Source of the DNA: Microglena sp. YARC
Lineage: Eukaryota > Chlorophyta > Chlorophyceae > Chlamydomonadales > Chlamydomonadaceae
NCBI GenBank assembly: GCA_022414725.1
Contig: CM039464.1
Span: 12,388,968-12,452,967, forward strand
Direction of reading: 5' to 3'
DNA: 64,000 nucleotides
Shown here one piece after another: positions 10,493 through 20,235 of this stretch (its first letter is position 1; every line of letters begins with the position of its first letter). Below the pieces are notes generated by a model. The model was not told where the DNA came from, did no database searches, and saw only the letters and a program-made list of their open reading frames with translations. The position numbers and the translations under genes were made by a program.

Positions 10493-11176
10493 TCAACCCT
10501 TTGCAGCTTCACCGGCCCCGATAATGGGGCACATGGTCCTGATTTTTTCAAACACCGCGTCGGCCGTTCGTTTGATCACATCGTCGCCATCGGCGTTCGT
10601 GTCCACGACGAGTACGTCAGACGAATCCAACAACCATTGTTCGTGGATTTTCTCGACATCTTGTAGGTACTCGAGGGTAACGCCGATTTCAGCGTCCCTA
10701 TTGCGGACCCCGATGCGTTCCAGACACTTGCTAGCGCTGCATTTTAGGTAGACATTCGTGCATGGGAAAGCAATGGCTTTTTGCGCTTCATTGTACCACG
10801 TGACATACGAGTGCCATGCGCAATCGTCATGTGATAGGTTCATCATTGCGAAAACGTTCATATCTGTATCCATGCTCCTCTCAATAACCGTTACGGTATT
10901 GATGTTGTCTTCGGCGATACGGCGGTATTGTTTCATGCGAGTGTACAGGACGAACATCTGGAACGACATCGCGTTCCGCTCCTTGTCGTTGTAAAACTCG
11001 CCAAGCATGTTCTTCGACCCCCGGCCAGAAACACCCGTGAAATCCTTCGTCCACTCTTCCACAGGCTCAAACTCAACACGAATTTTTAAGTTGCTGGCGG
11101 TCACGCGAGACTCGATCTCATTCAACAAGGATGTCTTGCCACACCCGATGTTCCCCTCGATGGAAATGAGATACAT
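10493..11176 (-). CDS. Deoxynucleoside kinase (dCK/dGK/TK2 type)
   Basis: 227-residue kinase that phosphorylates deoxynucleosides with ATP, feeding the dNTP pool for viral DNA synthesis. The P-loop IEGNIGCGKTS is at the very N-terminus, which decides the start at MYLISIEGN. The substrate/catalytic segment is VIERSMDTDMNVFA (the ERS motif of the family), and the arginine-rich lid is CLERIGVRNRDAE. Length fits the family (210-260). It may accept thymidine or several bases; specificity cannot be read from sequence. Upstream, the promoter carries a short TGGAACAA tandem repeat (11,181-11,215). Intact, TGA stop. Confidence 0.88.
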   Translation of the reverse strand: MYLISIEGNIGCGKTSLLNEIESRVTASNLKIRVEFEPVEEWTKDFTGVSGRGSKNMLGEFYNDKERNAMSFQMFVLYTRMKQYRRIAEDNINTVTVIERSMDTDMNVFAMMNLSHDDCAWHSYVTWYNEAQKAIAFPCTNVYLKCSASKCLERIGVRNRDAEIGVTLEYLQDVEKIHEQWLLDSSDVLVVDTNADGDDVIKRTADAVFEKIRTMCPIIGAGEAAKG

Positions 11177-11262
11177 GATAGATGGAACAATGGAACAATG
11201 GAACAATGGAATAATGGATTAATGTAACACTTTTTCTTTTACACTCTCAAATCAGACTTGTA

Positions 11263-11562
11263 CTATCTACTTTTTGAATCCTCCTCCTTGCCATCATCAA
11301 CATCAACATCATTTGTTTCAGCGACAACAACTTCCTTTTCTTTGTCCTCATTGATAGGTGCAGCATCAAAAGTTTCGCTCTCCTTGGAAGGGCTGGTGGA
11401 AGCGACATTGCTCTTCCCACCATCTAGCGCAGATTCTGTTGATGTTGCTGCCTTCTTCTTTTTCTGTAGTGTGTGAGTGAAGAGTATCGCCATGACCACG
11501 ATCCCAATGATGACAATAACTCGTATGTTTAGAAGCTTGCGTAAGATTCTCATTGTGTTCAT
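11263..11562 (-). CDS. Small single-pass membrane protein
   Basis: 99 residues: a short basic N-terminus (MNTMRILRKLLNIR), one transmembrane helix (VIVIIGIVVMAILFTHTL) and an acidic, low-complexity tail rich in Glu, Asp and Ser. This layout is common among giant-virus inner-membrane proteins. Not recognised as a named family. It lies head-to-tail between the nucleoside kinase and the Rpb7-like gene, all on the minus strand. Confidence 0.6.
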   Translation of the reverse strand: MNTMRILRKLLNIRVIVIIGIVVMAILFTHTLQKKKKAATSTESALDGGKSNVASTSPSKESETFDAAPINEDKEKEVVVAETNDVDVDDGKEEDSKSR

Positions 11563-11637
11563 TCAAAAAGCATATACACGTACAAAATAAATTTATCAAT
11601 CTCTTGTGAACGAGAGAGTTTCTTCAACCACATTTTT

Positions 11638-12435
11638 TCACGGTTCTTGTGTTTCTTTTTGTCGATGCATTGTATCGCCGACTCCATTCAATACAATCTT
11701 CTGATCATCGACCTCGTCTGCATCCCCGAAGAAGACCTCCTCGTCTTCAAATACTGAATATGTTTCGGAATCATCTCCTTCATGTTCATTGTTGATCCTC
11801 AACTTGGAGAGGGATGCGACGGGAAGGACAGAGTCCACCACACGCGTAAAGCATACGTGGGGCTGCGTCGGATCGTCATAAGATGCGAACTCATCATCGT
11901 CTGCCAATAACCGAGCTACCACGGAGATGCGGTTGTCTCCAATCTCAAATCGCTTGCCTAGGATTACGGCCGTGACGCTCTCGCCGTTCTTCACACCGTT
12001 CAGTTTCTCAAGAAGGTCTCCCTCGTGCTGGTCCTTGACAAGGATGGCATCCAATAGCGGTGTGAACTGGCCATCTGACGCTTGTATCCCTGCTTGCGCA
12101 AAGAAAGCGAACATGTTGCTGTCGGACACACGCAACGTTATCTTGAGCCCTACCGGAGGGTTGCATACCAACGCGTTGTACTCCACACTGAATATGACGT
12201 CACCATTCATGGACGCGCACTCGAGACGTGCGGCAGAGATGCTGTGAATCGATGTAGAGTTAGCGAGGATGTATCCGTGTCTGGTGCACACACCCTCGAC
12301 CCTCCTGCGCAGCTCTGCCTGGACGTGGACGTCGATGTCGCTCCCTAGGCAGTGTGGGCGTATCAGAAGGTTGTCCGACAGAACGCTAGGGACGACCAGG
12401 ATCGCATTCTCATTGGAGGCAGCATCGCCAACCAT
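11638..12435 (-). CDS. RNA polymerase II subunit Rpb7-like
   Basis: 265 residues. The first half matches the Rpb7/RpoE layout: a tip domain (DNLLIRPHCLGSDIDVHVQA) followed by RRRVEGVCTRHGYILA, the family's VEGkC..xGyI signature, and VIFSVEYNALVCNPPVGLKI before an S1-like OB fold (LRVSDSNMFAFFAQAG). The C-terminal part is acidic (EDEEVFFGDADEVDD). It would be part of the stalk of the virus-encoded RNA polymerase and bind emerging RNA, with Rpb4-like or other partners not seen in this window. I first considered PCNA from its length and rejected it. Intact, TGA stop. Confidence 0.72.
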   Translation of the reverse strand: MVGDAASNENAILVVPSVLSDNLLIRPHCLGSDIDVHVQAELRRRVEGVCTRHGYILANSTSIHSISAARLECASMNGDVIFSVEYNALVCNPPVGLKITLRVSDSNMFAFFAQAGIQASDGQFTPLLDAILVKDQHEGDLLEKLNGVKNGESVTAVILGKRFEIGDNRISVVARLLADDDEFASYDDPTQPHVCFTRVVDSVLPVASLSKLRINNEHEGDDSETYSVFEDEEVFFGDADEVDDQKIVLNGVGDTMHRQKETQEP

Positions 12436-12577
12436 ATCGGAAAGTAGTGATGAAGGTATTTAACAAGCAATCTTTACACTATTCATGAAAAAATACGAGT
12501 ATAAAAACAAGCTGCCTCAATACATTGTACACTACAACATCTAGCAATTTTGTTAGTCATTTTCAATCCGATTTATA

Positions 12578-13666
12578 ATGCCGCGCACGGTGGGTGAAAC
12601 GCGAACTATCCCGGTGGATAGTGCTGTATGGGTAGATCTTGTCATTCGGAACAAGACGCATCCCGATACAGGGATGAACAATACCGATCCTACTATCGTG
12701 CAGTCTCATCAACAATTCATGCCGTGCGTCTTTTGCAAAAGTCGACACATTGCGTTGCTCGATGGTATGGTGACGTGCCAGGAATGCCACAGCGTGGTGG
12801 ACCGAATTATCGACTACGGTGCTGAGTGGCGGTTCTTCGGCACCGTCTCGGACGGAGGGGGGGTAGGAACCGGTCGTAACATGACGCGTTGCTGTCCGCC
12901 TTCGAACAGTCTTATCCCAACTCTCGGTAGCGTCATCGGGTCCGGGGCACAGAGCTCTACCCCGTCAACTACGACCTTAGCAATGGGTGGCAGGGCCAAG
13001 CAGCGGTCGTGCACGGATATCCAACGGTACCATTTTTGGAACTCGATGACGTACAAGGAGCGGACGCTGCGTTCGGTATTCGAACAGCTGGCAGCAATCG
13101 CTTTGAGGAACGGCATCCCTCAGATCATTCTAGAAGAGGCCAAGGGGGTGTACAAGAAGGCTTCCTCTGTCAAGGTGACGCGTGGTGACAACCGAAAGGC
13201 TATTATCACATGTTCGATGTACATGGCGTGCAAGCTAAACCATGTTCCGAGAATTTGCAAGGAGATTGGTGAACTTTTCGGCGTTAGCAGCAAAATTGAT
13301 ATTCGTGGGTGCAAGTTGATCGAGAGTCGTGTAGACGACCTGGAGGTGTCAACGTCGCGTCCTGAGGACTACATCTGACGGTTCAGTTCTAAATTTCAAA
13401 TGGACGAGATAGAGCGAGCCTTCACGCAACACATAGTGGACAATATCGTTGAGTCCGATCTGGTATGTGATTTCATGCCCACGAGCGTTGCGGCTGGCGC
13501 GTTGTACATGACCAACTTGGAACTAAACGTCGGACTCTCGCGTGCGGACATTGCTCAAGCATGCTACTTGTCAGTGTCGACTATGCTTAAGTGCTACAAG
13601 CGTCTTCATCAACATCGCGACATAATCCTCCAGGGCATCGATGGACCACTTCCAGGAACATCCTGA
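12578..13666 (+). pseudogene. TFIIB-like transcription factor interrupted by TGA
   Basis: The N-terminal zinc ribbon is clear (CVFCKSRHIALLDGMVTCQEC), then a first cyclin repeat (FEQLAAIALRNGIPQIILEEA through YMACKLNHVPRICKEIGELF). A TGA at 13,376-13,378 follows SRPEDYI, but the same frame reopens directly (RFSSKFQMDEIERAF) and encodes the second cyclin repeat (PTSVAAGALYMTNLELNVGL). The full frame would be about 362 codons. Such factors recruit the viral RNA polymerase to promoters. The last residues and stop (GPLPGTS) come from an inserted Fanzor-end repeat that starts near 13,649, so the natural C-terminus is lost. The TGA may be a CGA nonsense mutation or a consensus error. Confidence 0.8.
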
Positions 13667-13895
13667 TGCTTACACTCCACCAAGTCTTTGGGAGAGAGCG
13701 ACCTCTCGCGTTTTGCCGAGAAGTTCCTCGAAAACCCCACCCCCCCCTGATACTGATATTGGGGACACAGACGGTTGAACGGTTTACCAAAGAGGCGACT
13801 CGGAATATTTTCGAGAACCTCTTCAACTTGCTGCACCCCCCCTACGTTGCCCAAAAGCAACGATCTGCAGTCTGGATGATTAATTGAAACTACTG
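13649..13895 (+). mobile_element. Solo Fanzor 3' end B
   Basis: A 247-bp piece matching the last 230 bases of the E3 Fanzor gene and its right end, in sense orientation. It retains the segment CTTCCAGGAACATCCTGATG, the GAGG/CTCG hairpin and the CGTTGCCC-AAAA-GCAACG hairpin. The terminal part is shortened: the GTGTGTCCCACTTTATTT stretch is missing, and the end reads ...GAAACTACTG followed by TA. It overlaps the 3' ends of both neighbouring genes and supplies their stop codons. Confidence 0.75.
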
Positions 13896-14366
13896 TATCG
13901 CCATGAACCATACTAGGAGGAACAACATGGCGATGCCCATAAGTAACAGCATTCGCCATAGCTCCACTGGTTTGTTGTAGATTTGTATTAAGATGTATAT
14001 GATCATTGGGACGATAATTAGGAGTATAAAAACGCCTACGCATATGATCAACACTCTTGCAAGTCTGCTGCTTTCGTAAAAGAACCGAACAGTTGACCTT
14101 GATGTGTGCGCAACGGTGTCACTCGCCGAAACCTTGAAGTATTTTTTGCTGTTCATGACGAATTCCCACTCGTACTCGTCAAGGTCGTCATCTGCAAAAA
14201 GTTTATTGACGGCATCGTTTAAATTCAAATTCGGTACCACCGAATTCTTCAGGTTACTCAGTAAATTGTTAAAGGATTTTTGTACTTTCTTCGGTACCAA
14301 GAAGTACAGGAAAATTACTACAAGAGACGTTTCCCCAGCGTACAACGACATGGTGATAAATGACAA
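13890..14366 (-). CDS. Multi-pass membrane protein
   Basis: 158 residues with one hydrophobic segment near the N-terminus (TSLVVIFLYFLVP) and two near the C-terminus (VLIICVGVFILLIIVPMIIY and LLLMGIAMLFLLVWFM), separated by a charged domain. Not recognised. Its TAG stop is made by the terminus of the inserted repeat B (ATA|CAGTAG), so the original C-terminus was probably longer. Confidence 0.6.
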   Translation of the reverse strand: MSFITMSLYAGETSLVVIFLYFLVPKKVQKSFNNLLSNLKNSVVPNLNLNDAVNKLFADDDLDEYEWEFVMNSKKYFKVSASDTVAHTSRSTVRFFYESSRLARVLIICVGVFILLIIVPMIIYILIQIYNKPVELWRMLLLMGIAMLFLLVWFMAIQ

Positions 14367-14505
14367 TGTAATGTAACTTTAAATTGAAGCATTCCAAAAA
14401 AATGGTTGTATTTTTCCAAGGCGTCCGCGTCAAATACCAATGGATTTAAAAAGTGATAAATTGTATGTTGTTTCATCATACACAAAGTCCTTTCGTTATT
14501 TATTT

Positions 14506-15042
14506 ATGATGGCTCTCCCCCTCCAGACACAGAGTGACTGTTCCTCCGATTCAAACCACACCAATCACAACGACTCACAAGATTCTTTGAATCAATCAGA
14601 TACCGACATCCCTCATGTACATCGAGACATCCCTCATGTACATCAATCAGATACCGACATCCCTCATGTAGACGCACATTTCGGCGACCCGTTGGTGATG
14701 GACGAAATTATGTACGTCGCACTCCCTGTCGGCGAACTAACAAGACAAGTCAAGTGGTTCAATGATCGCTTGGGATACGGCTTTTGCACTGTAATCAACG
14801 ACAACGTGCACAAGGGGCGCGATATTTTCGTGCACCACAGCGGCATCCGTCCTCTGACGAGCAACTACAAGACTCTGCGGAAAGGAGAATATATAAACTT
14901 TAACGTGATGAACGGTCACAATGGTATGCAAGCCGTCGACGTTACAGGAATTTGCGGAGGCCCGCTAATGTGCGACGTCGTTCCAGTGAAGACCTGGGTC
15001 TCAGAATCCATGTACGGATCTCATCATGTAAATGTACTATGA
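14506..15042 (+). CDS. Cold-shock-domain RNA/DNA-binding protein
   Basis: The central 75 residues are a cold-shock domain: VKWFNDRLGYGFCTV (RNP-1-like) and GRDIFVHHSGIRP (RNP-2-like), then LRKGEYINFNVMNG. Such domains bind single-stranded nucleic acid and act as RNA chaperones or translation regulators. The N-terminus contains a short tandem repeat (DIPHVHQSDT). The start is set at the ATG pair before ALPLQTQ; the frame is open upstream to 14,440. Intact, TGA stop. Virus-encoded CSD proteins are known from several algal viruses. Confidence 0.8.
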   Translation: MMALPLQTQSDCSSDSNHTNHNDSQDSLNQSDTDIPHVHRDIPHVHQSDTDIPHVDAHFGDPLVMDEIMYVALPVGELTRQVKWFNDRLGYGFCTVINDNVHKGRDIFVHHSGIRPLTSNYKTLRKGEYINFNVMNGHNGMQAVDVTGICGGPLMCDVVPVKTWVSESMYGSHHVNVL

Positions 15043-15066
15043 TTAAAAAACTGGTTGTTTAATAAA

Positions 15067-15990
15067 ATGCCATCATCCTGTTTTAAAGGAAACGCCTCTA
15101 CACAAAAAATATCTACCGGAAAACTCGCTGCAGGACGATCGTATGCAGAAAAAAATGAAGTCTCAGTTATTGCTGGTAAAACCGATGATGTCAAGACCGC
15201 TTCTAGAAAGGGCTCTGCTGGCAAGACCGTTGTTGGAAAGGGCTCTGCTGGCAAGACCGTTGTTGGAAAGGTCTCTGCTGGCAAGGCCTCTGCTGGAAAG
15301 GCCGTTGTTGGAAAGGCCGTTTCTGGAAAGGTCTCTGTTGGAAAGGCCGTTGGTGACCAGGTAGGTGGTGGCAAAGCTGTTGTTGGAAAGGCCGTTGTTG
15401 GAAAGGCCGTTTCTGGAAAGGTCTCTGTTGGAAAGGCCGTTGGTAAACAGGTAGGTGGTGGCAAGGCCGCTGGTGGCAAAGCCGTTGGTGGCAAGGTTTT
15501 ATCATCATCATCTTCAGAAGAGTTAAAACAGCTTCGTGCTGAAGTTAAGGCTTTAAATGCTCGCGAAGCGAAGCACATAAAATCTTACAAAGCGCGCGTA
15601 GCTGATATGAAGTAACAGGTTCAGAAACGGTTCAAAGAGTTGGAGGCTGGAACCAAACAACAATTGCAGCAATCGAATGCCAGTCCTCAACAACAGTCAA
15701 GTATCATGGACTACTTGCAGGCCGGTTTCTTCACTGCTTTGGGTGTTATAGCTGCTTTTGCAGTTGTGGATCTCATCGCAGGTGCATTTGGAGGTGGAGA
15801 TAATAGCGGGGGTAACGATGACTCCCCTAAGGAAAACGATGCTGCTGCTGACGATGCTGTTGCTGATGATGAAGAGGACGTGTTTGGGGACAATGATGAT
15901 GATATATTTGCAGATATTGATAATGATATTGGAGGGAATGTTGGTTTTTTTAATGAGGGGGGGGGGAACAATGATTGGGGTGACTTTTAA
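15067..15990 (+). pseudogene. Lys/Gly pentapeptide-repeat membrane protein interrupted by TAA
   Basis: The N-terminal half is about 20 tandem pentapeptides of the pattern GK-x-x-x (GKAVV, GKAVS, GKVSV), strongly basic and histone-tail-like. A helical segment follows (EELKQLRAEVKALNAREAKH). A TAA at 15,613-15,615 stops the frame, but it continues without a shift through a Gln-rich coiled coil, a transmembrane helix (FFTALGVIAAFAVVDLIAGA) and a very acidic tail ending at TAA 15,988. The continuous layout suggests one gene of about 307 codons with a nonsense change. It could bind DNA with its basic arm and anchor it to the virion membrane; that is inference. Confidence 0.6.
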
Positions 15991-16040
15991 TGCGTATTTA
16001 AATTTGTAGATTATTCTACACTAAAATACATGTACATGTC

Positions 16041-16544
16041 ATGATTTTGTTTGTGATCATATTTATTACGTTGTTATTTATCTTGATTTTCTCTGCGCAG
16101 GTAAAATTTCATTCCAATCCTGTACTTAGACCCGAAATTGTCCAGACATCTATAGATAGTGCGGCTGCTGGGGACCTTTTGATTAATGAAAAAAACCCTG
16201 TACTCCTCACACGCGGCAATGTTTCAGGGATGCAACAAGTTCGATCTCTTCTCCGTTTCTCATATGTTCGTGCGGGACCTACACAACTGTTATCCTGTGC
16301 TAGCGGCGTTACAAATGACGCTAGATACCTTGTGACCTGGACAGAATCTTCATCGGTGCCTGCAGAAGTAGACATTGTTCATCCGCATATGCAGAAAACT
16401 CCATTTCGAGTGCGATTGAACGCGAGTGAGGTGCTTGTCCTGCCTCCCAAGTGGAGGTTGGAAATTATAGGGAATTCTGTAAATGTGTACTCTTTGCGAT
16501 TTTACGACATGTATAGTCTTGTCCGTACGTGGTTCGAAAAATAA
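16041..16544 (+). CDS. Signal-anchored virion-type protein
   Basis: 167 residues with an N-terminal signal anchor (MILFVIIFITLLFILIFSAQ) and a soluble domain rich in beta-type segments, ending LPPKWRLEIIGNSVNVYSLR. The motif around PFRVRLNASEVLVLPPKW resembles small giant-virus virion proteins I have seen, but I cannot name a family. It starts just after the previous gene, on the same strand. Stop TAA. 16,545-16,645 holds nothing obvious. Confidence 0.6.
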   Translation: MILFVIIFITLLFILIFSAQVKFHSNPVLRPEIVQTSIDSAAAGDLLINEKNPVLLTRGNVSGMQQVRSLLRFSYVRAGPTQLLSCASGVTNDARYLVTWTESSSVPAEVDIVHPHMQKTPFRVRLNASEVLVLPPKWRLEIIGNSVNVYSLRFYDMYSLVRTWFEK

Positions 16545-16645
16545 TACGGGCCATCGTCGCCATTTGTATTGAGACTTTCAAATGTCCCTAGCTGTATGTC
16601 GTTTCGTCCGGGACTCATCGTACTTATCAAGAGTCGAAGTTGTTT

Positions 16646-17158
16646 TCAATAATTGTACGCTTCGCATTCGGCTTTCAGAGCTGACCATGAAGTTTGTAAG
16701 TCTTTCTCATATGTATTGCATATTTTGAGCGCGGGCTGCCTATCGTACTTTTTCATATCGATGGTGTTTTCTTTCCCGGGCATGGAGATGTACCCTACAG
16801 TGCCGTCTGCCGTGTACTGTCGACGACACTTCCGTTCTCCCGAACCATCTTCTTCGAGCGTCCAATAGTCCGGGCATGTCGATACGCTCATGAGTCGCCG
16901 TGTGTCGAACGCGGTTGCCCTCATTTTCTTTATTCTCGCCTCGTAGTTCCAGACGGCCAGTAGTGAAAATATTGACAATGCGAAAAGACCAAAGAGGACC
17001 GTTGGCAAGAATAACTTGTACTCGGAAACCTTTTCGATATACTTTTTGCTTTTGAACAAGGCAACAACAACAACCGCGAATAGGAGGCAGCATGTGGCGA
17101 AAATCAATGTGTTCATGTACAAGTTCTTTGGCTTTTTGTCATCATTCTCGTAAACCAT
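16646..17158 (-). CDS. Two-pass membrane protein with Cys-containing outer domain
   Basis: 170 residues. Two transmembrane helices (LIFATCCLLFAVVVVALF and LFLPTVLFGLFALSIFSLLA) are followed by a soluble domain with conserved-looking cysteines (CPDYWTLEEDGSGERKC ... ICNTYEKD ... ECEAYNY). The CPDYW motif recalls a conserved giant-virus membrane protein; the name is uncertain. Cysteines suggest disulfides made by the viral redox system. Its promoter side is the left end of element E2, only about 30 bases away. Confidence 0.65.
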   Translation of the reverse strand: MVYENDDKKPKNLYMNTLIFATCCLLFAVVVVALFKSKKYIEKVSEYKLFLPTVLFGLFALSIFSLLAVWNYEARIKKMRATAFDTRRLMSVSTCPDYWTLEEDGSGERKCRRQYTADGTVGYISMPGKENTIDMKKYDRQPALKICNTYEKDLQTSWSALKAECEAYNY

Positions 17159-17231
17159 AGTTGACCTCCTGCCTCTTTTTTGTATACACTTGTTCTAAAA
17201 AAAAATTGGGACACCCTGTACTGTAATGTGA

Positions 17232-18181
17232 ATGATATCCCTTGAACGAATGCCAAAGCATCTAAAAAGCAGACCAGTGTACCCAAATGTGCAGCCCATT
17301 GAGGTTAGCCCTGTGGGTTAACTGAAGGTGAGAGGGGTTGTGGGCTTGCTTGTCACGCTTTTCAGCCCCCCTGCACGGGAGTTCATGCAGCAGCAATAAG
17401 GGCTGGGGGGGGGTGTCATGAATTTGTATGAGGGTTACACTCAGACCGGTCAATAATATTACAGTATATTGAATCAATTCCAATTCTCAATGTACAACTT
17501 GGACCGACGGTCGATTGTTGTACACATGTACACATTGCTGCAAAGTTTGAGGTCTCAAAAGAGTTGATTCGCGTTGTGATAAAAAGGCTTGGGCTCACAA
17601 AGAAAAAAGCAAAGTTCTTCTCCAGGCCTGATAACTTATATAAGAAAACCACGTCATTCATAAGCCAAAGGGAACGGTTAAAAGATGAAGGGAGGACTTT
17701 TGTATCGATCGACGAAACTTCATTTGGAAGACATACGAGAGACGTGTTTGGCTACTCACCAAAGGGAGAGCTACTGGTTGTACCGAGGTCGAGACCTAGG
17801 GTGACGACAATGTTGGCACTTTGTCTTATTCAACAAGGCAAAGGAGACATTTATTTTAACATCAGGCAAGGGTCTTTCAACACGCATACTTTTGTTGAGT
17901 TTTTAGAAAATTTGGACTGTCCAACTGACACAGTAATTATACTTGACAACGTGGCGTTTCACCACTCCAAGAAGGTCAAAACACTTGCAGCTTCAAGGGG
18001 GTGGGAGCTCCTATACACTCCTCCCTACTCACCTTGGTTCAACCCAATAGAAGGGGTGTTCTCCATCGTCAAACGCGATTTCTATAAAAGCCAAGATGTG
18101 TATAAGGCTTTGAGTTCTGTTAAAGAGAAACACGTAGAGGCTTTTTTTCAAAAGTCATTGAATACAATTTCTGGACCTTGA
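17232..18181 (+). pseudogene. IS630/Tc1-like DD34E transposase of E2, N-terminus disrupted
   Basis: The start ATGATATCC matches the start of the E3 transposase, but the frame breaks within 100 bases. From about 17,435 one frame runs to 18,181 and holds the end of the DNA-binding domain and the full catalytic core: first Asp in FVSIDETSFGRHT, second in VIILDNVAFHHS, and Glu in PWFNPIEGVFSIVKRDF, with 34 residues between the last two. The C-rich/G-rich stretch at 17,360-17,415 probably holds the damage. The core itself appears intact. Confidence 0.75.
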
Positions 18182-18210
18182 TACAAGGAAATAGCGACAT
18201 TGGCTGCTAA

Positions 18211-20235
18211 ATGGAGACGATAGTCAATAAAGAGCCTCCGGACAAGCGTACGCGACCGGACCGGGCGGCCAAAATTAAGGACAGGAAAAACGGCGAGGAG
18301 AACGTGGTCAAGTGTACACTGAGTCGGATCATAGCGGATAAGGACAACAAGGACGTTATCATCAAGGTGATTAAGGAGCGGGTCGACAGCGTATCCAAGA
18401 GGACTTATCTTGCCGGTGTTGCGGTGAACCGGATCTTAAAAGAAGTCTTCGAAGGGGTACCAGATGCGCAACTGCACACTGTAAGTGTCCCTAGCGTCGA
18501 CCAGAACTTCATTCGGCAGCTTATGGTGGGGTCGAGACAGGTGCACATGGAGACGAGGGACGCCACAGTCCAAAGGTTCTTTCACAACAACTATTGGTTT
18601 AGGGAGAAGATTGAGGGGCGCGAGGTAATTGTGAAAAAGAAGAAACAATACGTGGGTGCCATCGCTCGCTACGATGGCGATCGAAACCTGTACAGCCACG
18701 CGTCGAAGAAGTACCTGACCAACTTCAATAACCACTACAGAGTCCATCTCTCCACATGGATCAAGAAGTTCGTTTACTCGAAGGAAAACAGGATCTTGGC
18801 CAAGGAGATCAAAGATGAGCACGGCATTGACGAGACCGTATTCCACCGATACCTCCTCTACGATATCCACTCTTGGGGAGTAAAGGAAGACCTCATAGCG
18901 ATACATTCGCTCCTACCGGAGCGAACAAAGATGTTGCTTAAGATTCAGCACTCGATCCTCGGACGGGACGAGATCAACCGACAGTGGCTCAAGAGCGTTT
19001 CCAACAGCGCCAAGATGATCCGGTACAACGTCTTTATCAATCGATACCTCGAGGCCACAGAGGACGAGGGCTACGCCAAGCTGGTCAACATCGCTTCCAT
19101 CCCAACAGTCAAGCACGCCTTCATCACGATAGACACCGACGGCCTTCTGGGCGTCCTCAAGGACGTGGGTCTCATCGAGAGTCTCGAAAAGACGCTGACG
19201 AACAAGGAGCACTGGGAGTCGGTCTTCGATGTGGAAAACATCCGTTCTACTGGGAAAGGTGTGTTTACATGCACCATAGACACTGATGGCGTCATGGCTT
19301 GTACCCACTTTCTTAGGGCCGAGAAGAAAAAGATTTCAATCAAGGACGACGGAACGGCGATTAAGAAGCAGACCAAGACGCTCCGCGAGTTTTCCGAGTC
19401 CGACCCCAATGTGGTGGTCGTTGCAAACGACCCTGGCCGCTGCAACATTGCCTTTTTGACTTGGAAGAAAAATAAGGTCGAAGAAAAAGATAAGGGGGGT
19501 AGGAAGAGGAAGAGGCACTGCAAGTTCGGGAGCAAGAGACTCACGCGGGAGCGGTACTACGTTGAGAGCGGGGTCTTCAAATCGAGAGGGCCGACCAAGA
19601 AGTGGTTGTCCAACATCCAGGACTGCCTTGACGACCTGAAGGATAACAGTCCCAAGCGCACGTCTCTAGTGTCGTTTGACGCTTACGTGGCTGTAATGGT
19701 CAACCATTGGGATTCTCGATGGGGGGAGATGTCCAAGTCGCGGTGGGGCGCGCAGCGCCTGCGGCTCTACGAGGTCCAGGAGGCTGTCGGTGAGAGGAAA
19801 ACAATTGTCGTCGCATACGGTTCTGCTAAGTTTGCCCCTGGTGGCAAGGGTGAACTTTCTGTCCCTACAACGAGCGCGTTCAAGGCGTTTAGCGACCGTT
19901 TCAAGGGGCGAGTTGCCGTCATTGACGAATTCCGTACCACAAAGATCTGGCACAAGGACAGCACCACCGTCCTCCAGAGTGTGCAGTCCGAAAAAGAAGG
20001 GCGCACGGTTCGAGGCTTGCTATGGTGCAGTTCCACCATGGAGAACAGCAAGTTGTTTGTAAACCGTGACCTGAATGCAGCCATTAACATCCACAATTGC
20101 TTTACAATGTACCCAATCCGCCCCGGAATTCTTGCGAGGCCAAAGAAATATTGCAAACTGGAAGTTGTGGTAGGACGCAAAATTGATTACAAGCTGACAG
20201 GTTCTTTACAGAACGTAGTGTTGAGCGAAGTGTAG
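18211..20235 (+). CDS. Fanzor (eukaryotic TnpB-like RNA-guided nuclease) of E2
   Basis: 674 residues and apparently intact; the best-preserved Fanzor here. The N-terminus is basic, then comes the shared domain (VVKCTLSRIIADKDNKD). RuvC-I is VVVANDPGRCNIAFL (about residue 406). The region that normally carries RuvC-II reads VVAYGSAKFAPGG (about 533) without the usual Glu; an alternative Glu lies in VIDEFRTTK (about 572), a rearrangement described for Fanzors. RuvC-III is VNRDLNAAINIHNC (about 620). The zinc-ribbon cysteines seen in E3 are absent. A Lys-rich insert (KDKGGRKRKRH) may act as nuclear localisation signal. The family cuts DNA using an RNA made from the element's 3' end. Confidence 0.88.
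   Translation: METIVNKEPPDKRTRPDRAAKIKDRKNGEENVVKCTLSRIIADKDNKDVIIKVIKERVDSVSKRTYLAGVAVNRILKEVFEGVPDAQLHTVSVPSVDQNFIRQLMVGSRQVHMETRDATVQRFFHNNYWFREKIEGREVIVKKKKQYVGAIARYDGDRNLYSHASKKYLTNFNNHYRVHLSTWIKKFVYSKENRILAKEIKDEHGIDETVFHRYLLYDIHSWGVKEDLIAIHSLLPERTKMLLKIQHSILGRDEINRQWLKSVSNSAKMIRYNVFINRYLEATEDEGYAKLVNIASIPTVKHAFITIDTDGLLGVLKDVGLIESLEKTLTNKEHWESVFDVENIRSTGKGVFTCTIDTDGVMACTHFLRAEKKKISIKDDGTAIKKQTKTLREFSESDPNVVVVANDPGRCNIAFLTWKKNKVEEKDKGGRKRKRHCKFGSKRLTRERYYVESGVFKSRGPTKKWLSNIQDCLDDLKDNSPKRTSLVSFDAYVAVMVNHWDSRWGEMSKSRWGAQRLRLYEVQEAVGERKTIVVAYGSAKFAPGGKGELSVPTTSAFKAFSDRFKGRVAVIDEFRTTKIWHKDSTTVLQSVQSEKEGRTVRGLLWCSSTMENSKLFVNRDLNAAINIHNCFTMYPIRPGILARPKKYCKLEVVVGRKIDYKLTGSLQNVVLSEV

Noticed and set aside
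11638..12435. PCNA sliding clamp
   Set aside because: Length fits, but the VEGVCTRHGYI and PVGLKI motifs match Rpb7/RpoE and no PCNA features are seen.
15143..15511. Leu/Arg-rich and Gln/Arg/Pro-rich repeat frames
   Set aside because: Shadow frames of the GKxxx repeat gene; no independent start context or homology.
10071..15615. Idea that TAA/TAG code for Gln (ciliate-like code), since many genes end in TGA
   Set aside because: In-frame TGA also interrupts TFIIB and the methyltransferase, some genes end in normal TAA/TAG (for example TAATAA at 10,278), and long intact genes contain no internal TAA/TAG. Nonsense mutation or consensus error explains the cases better.
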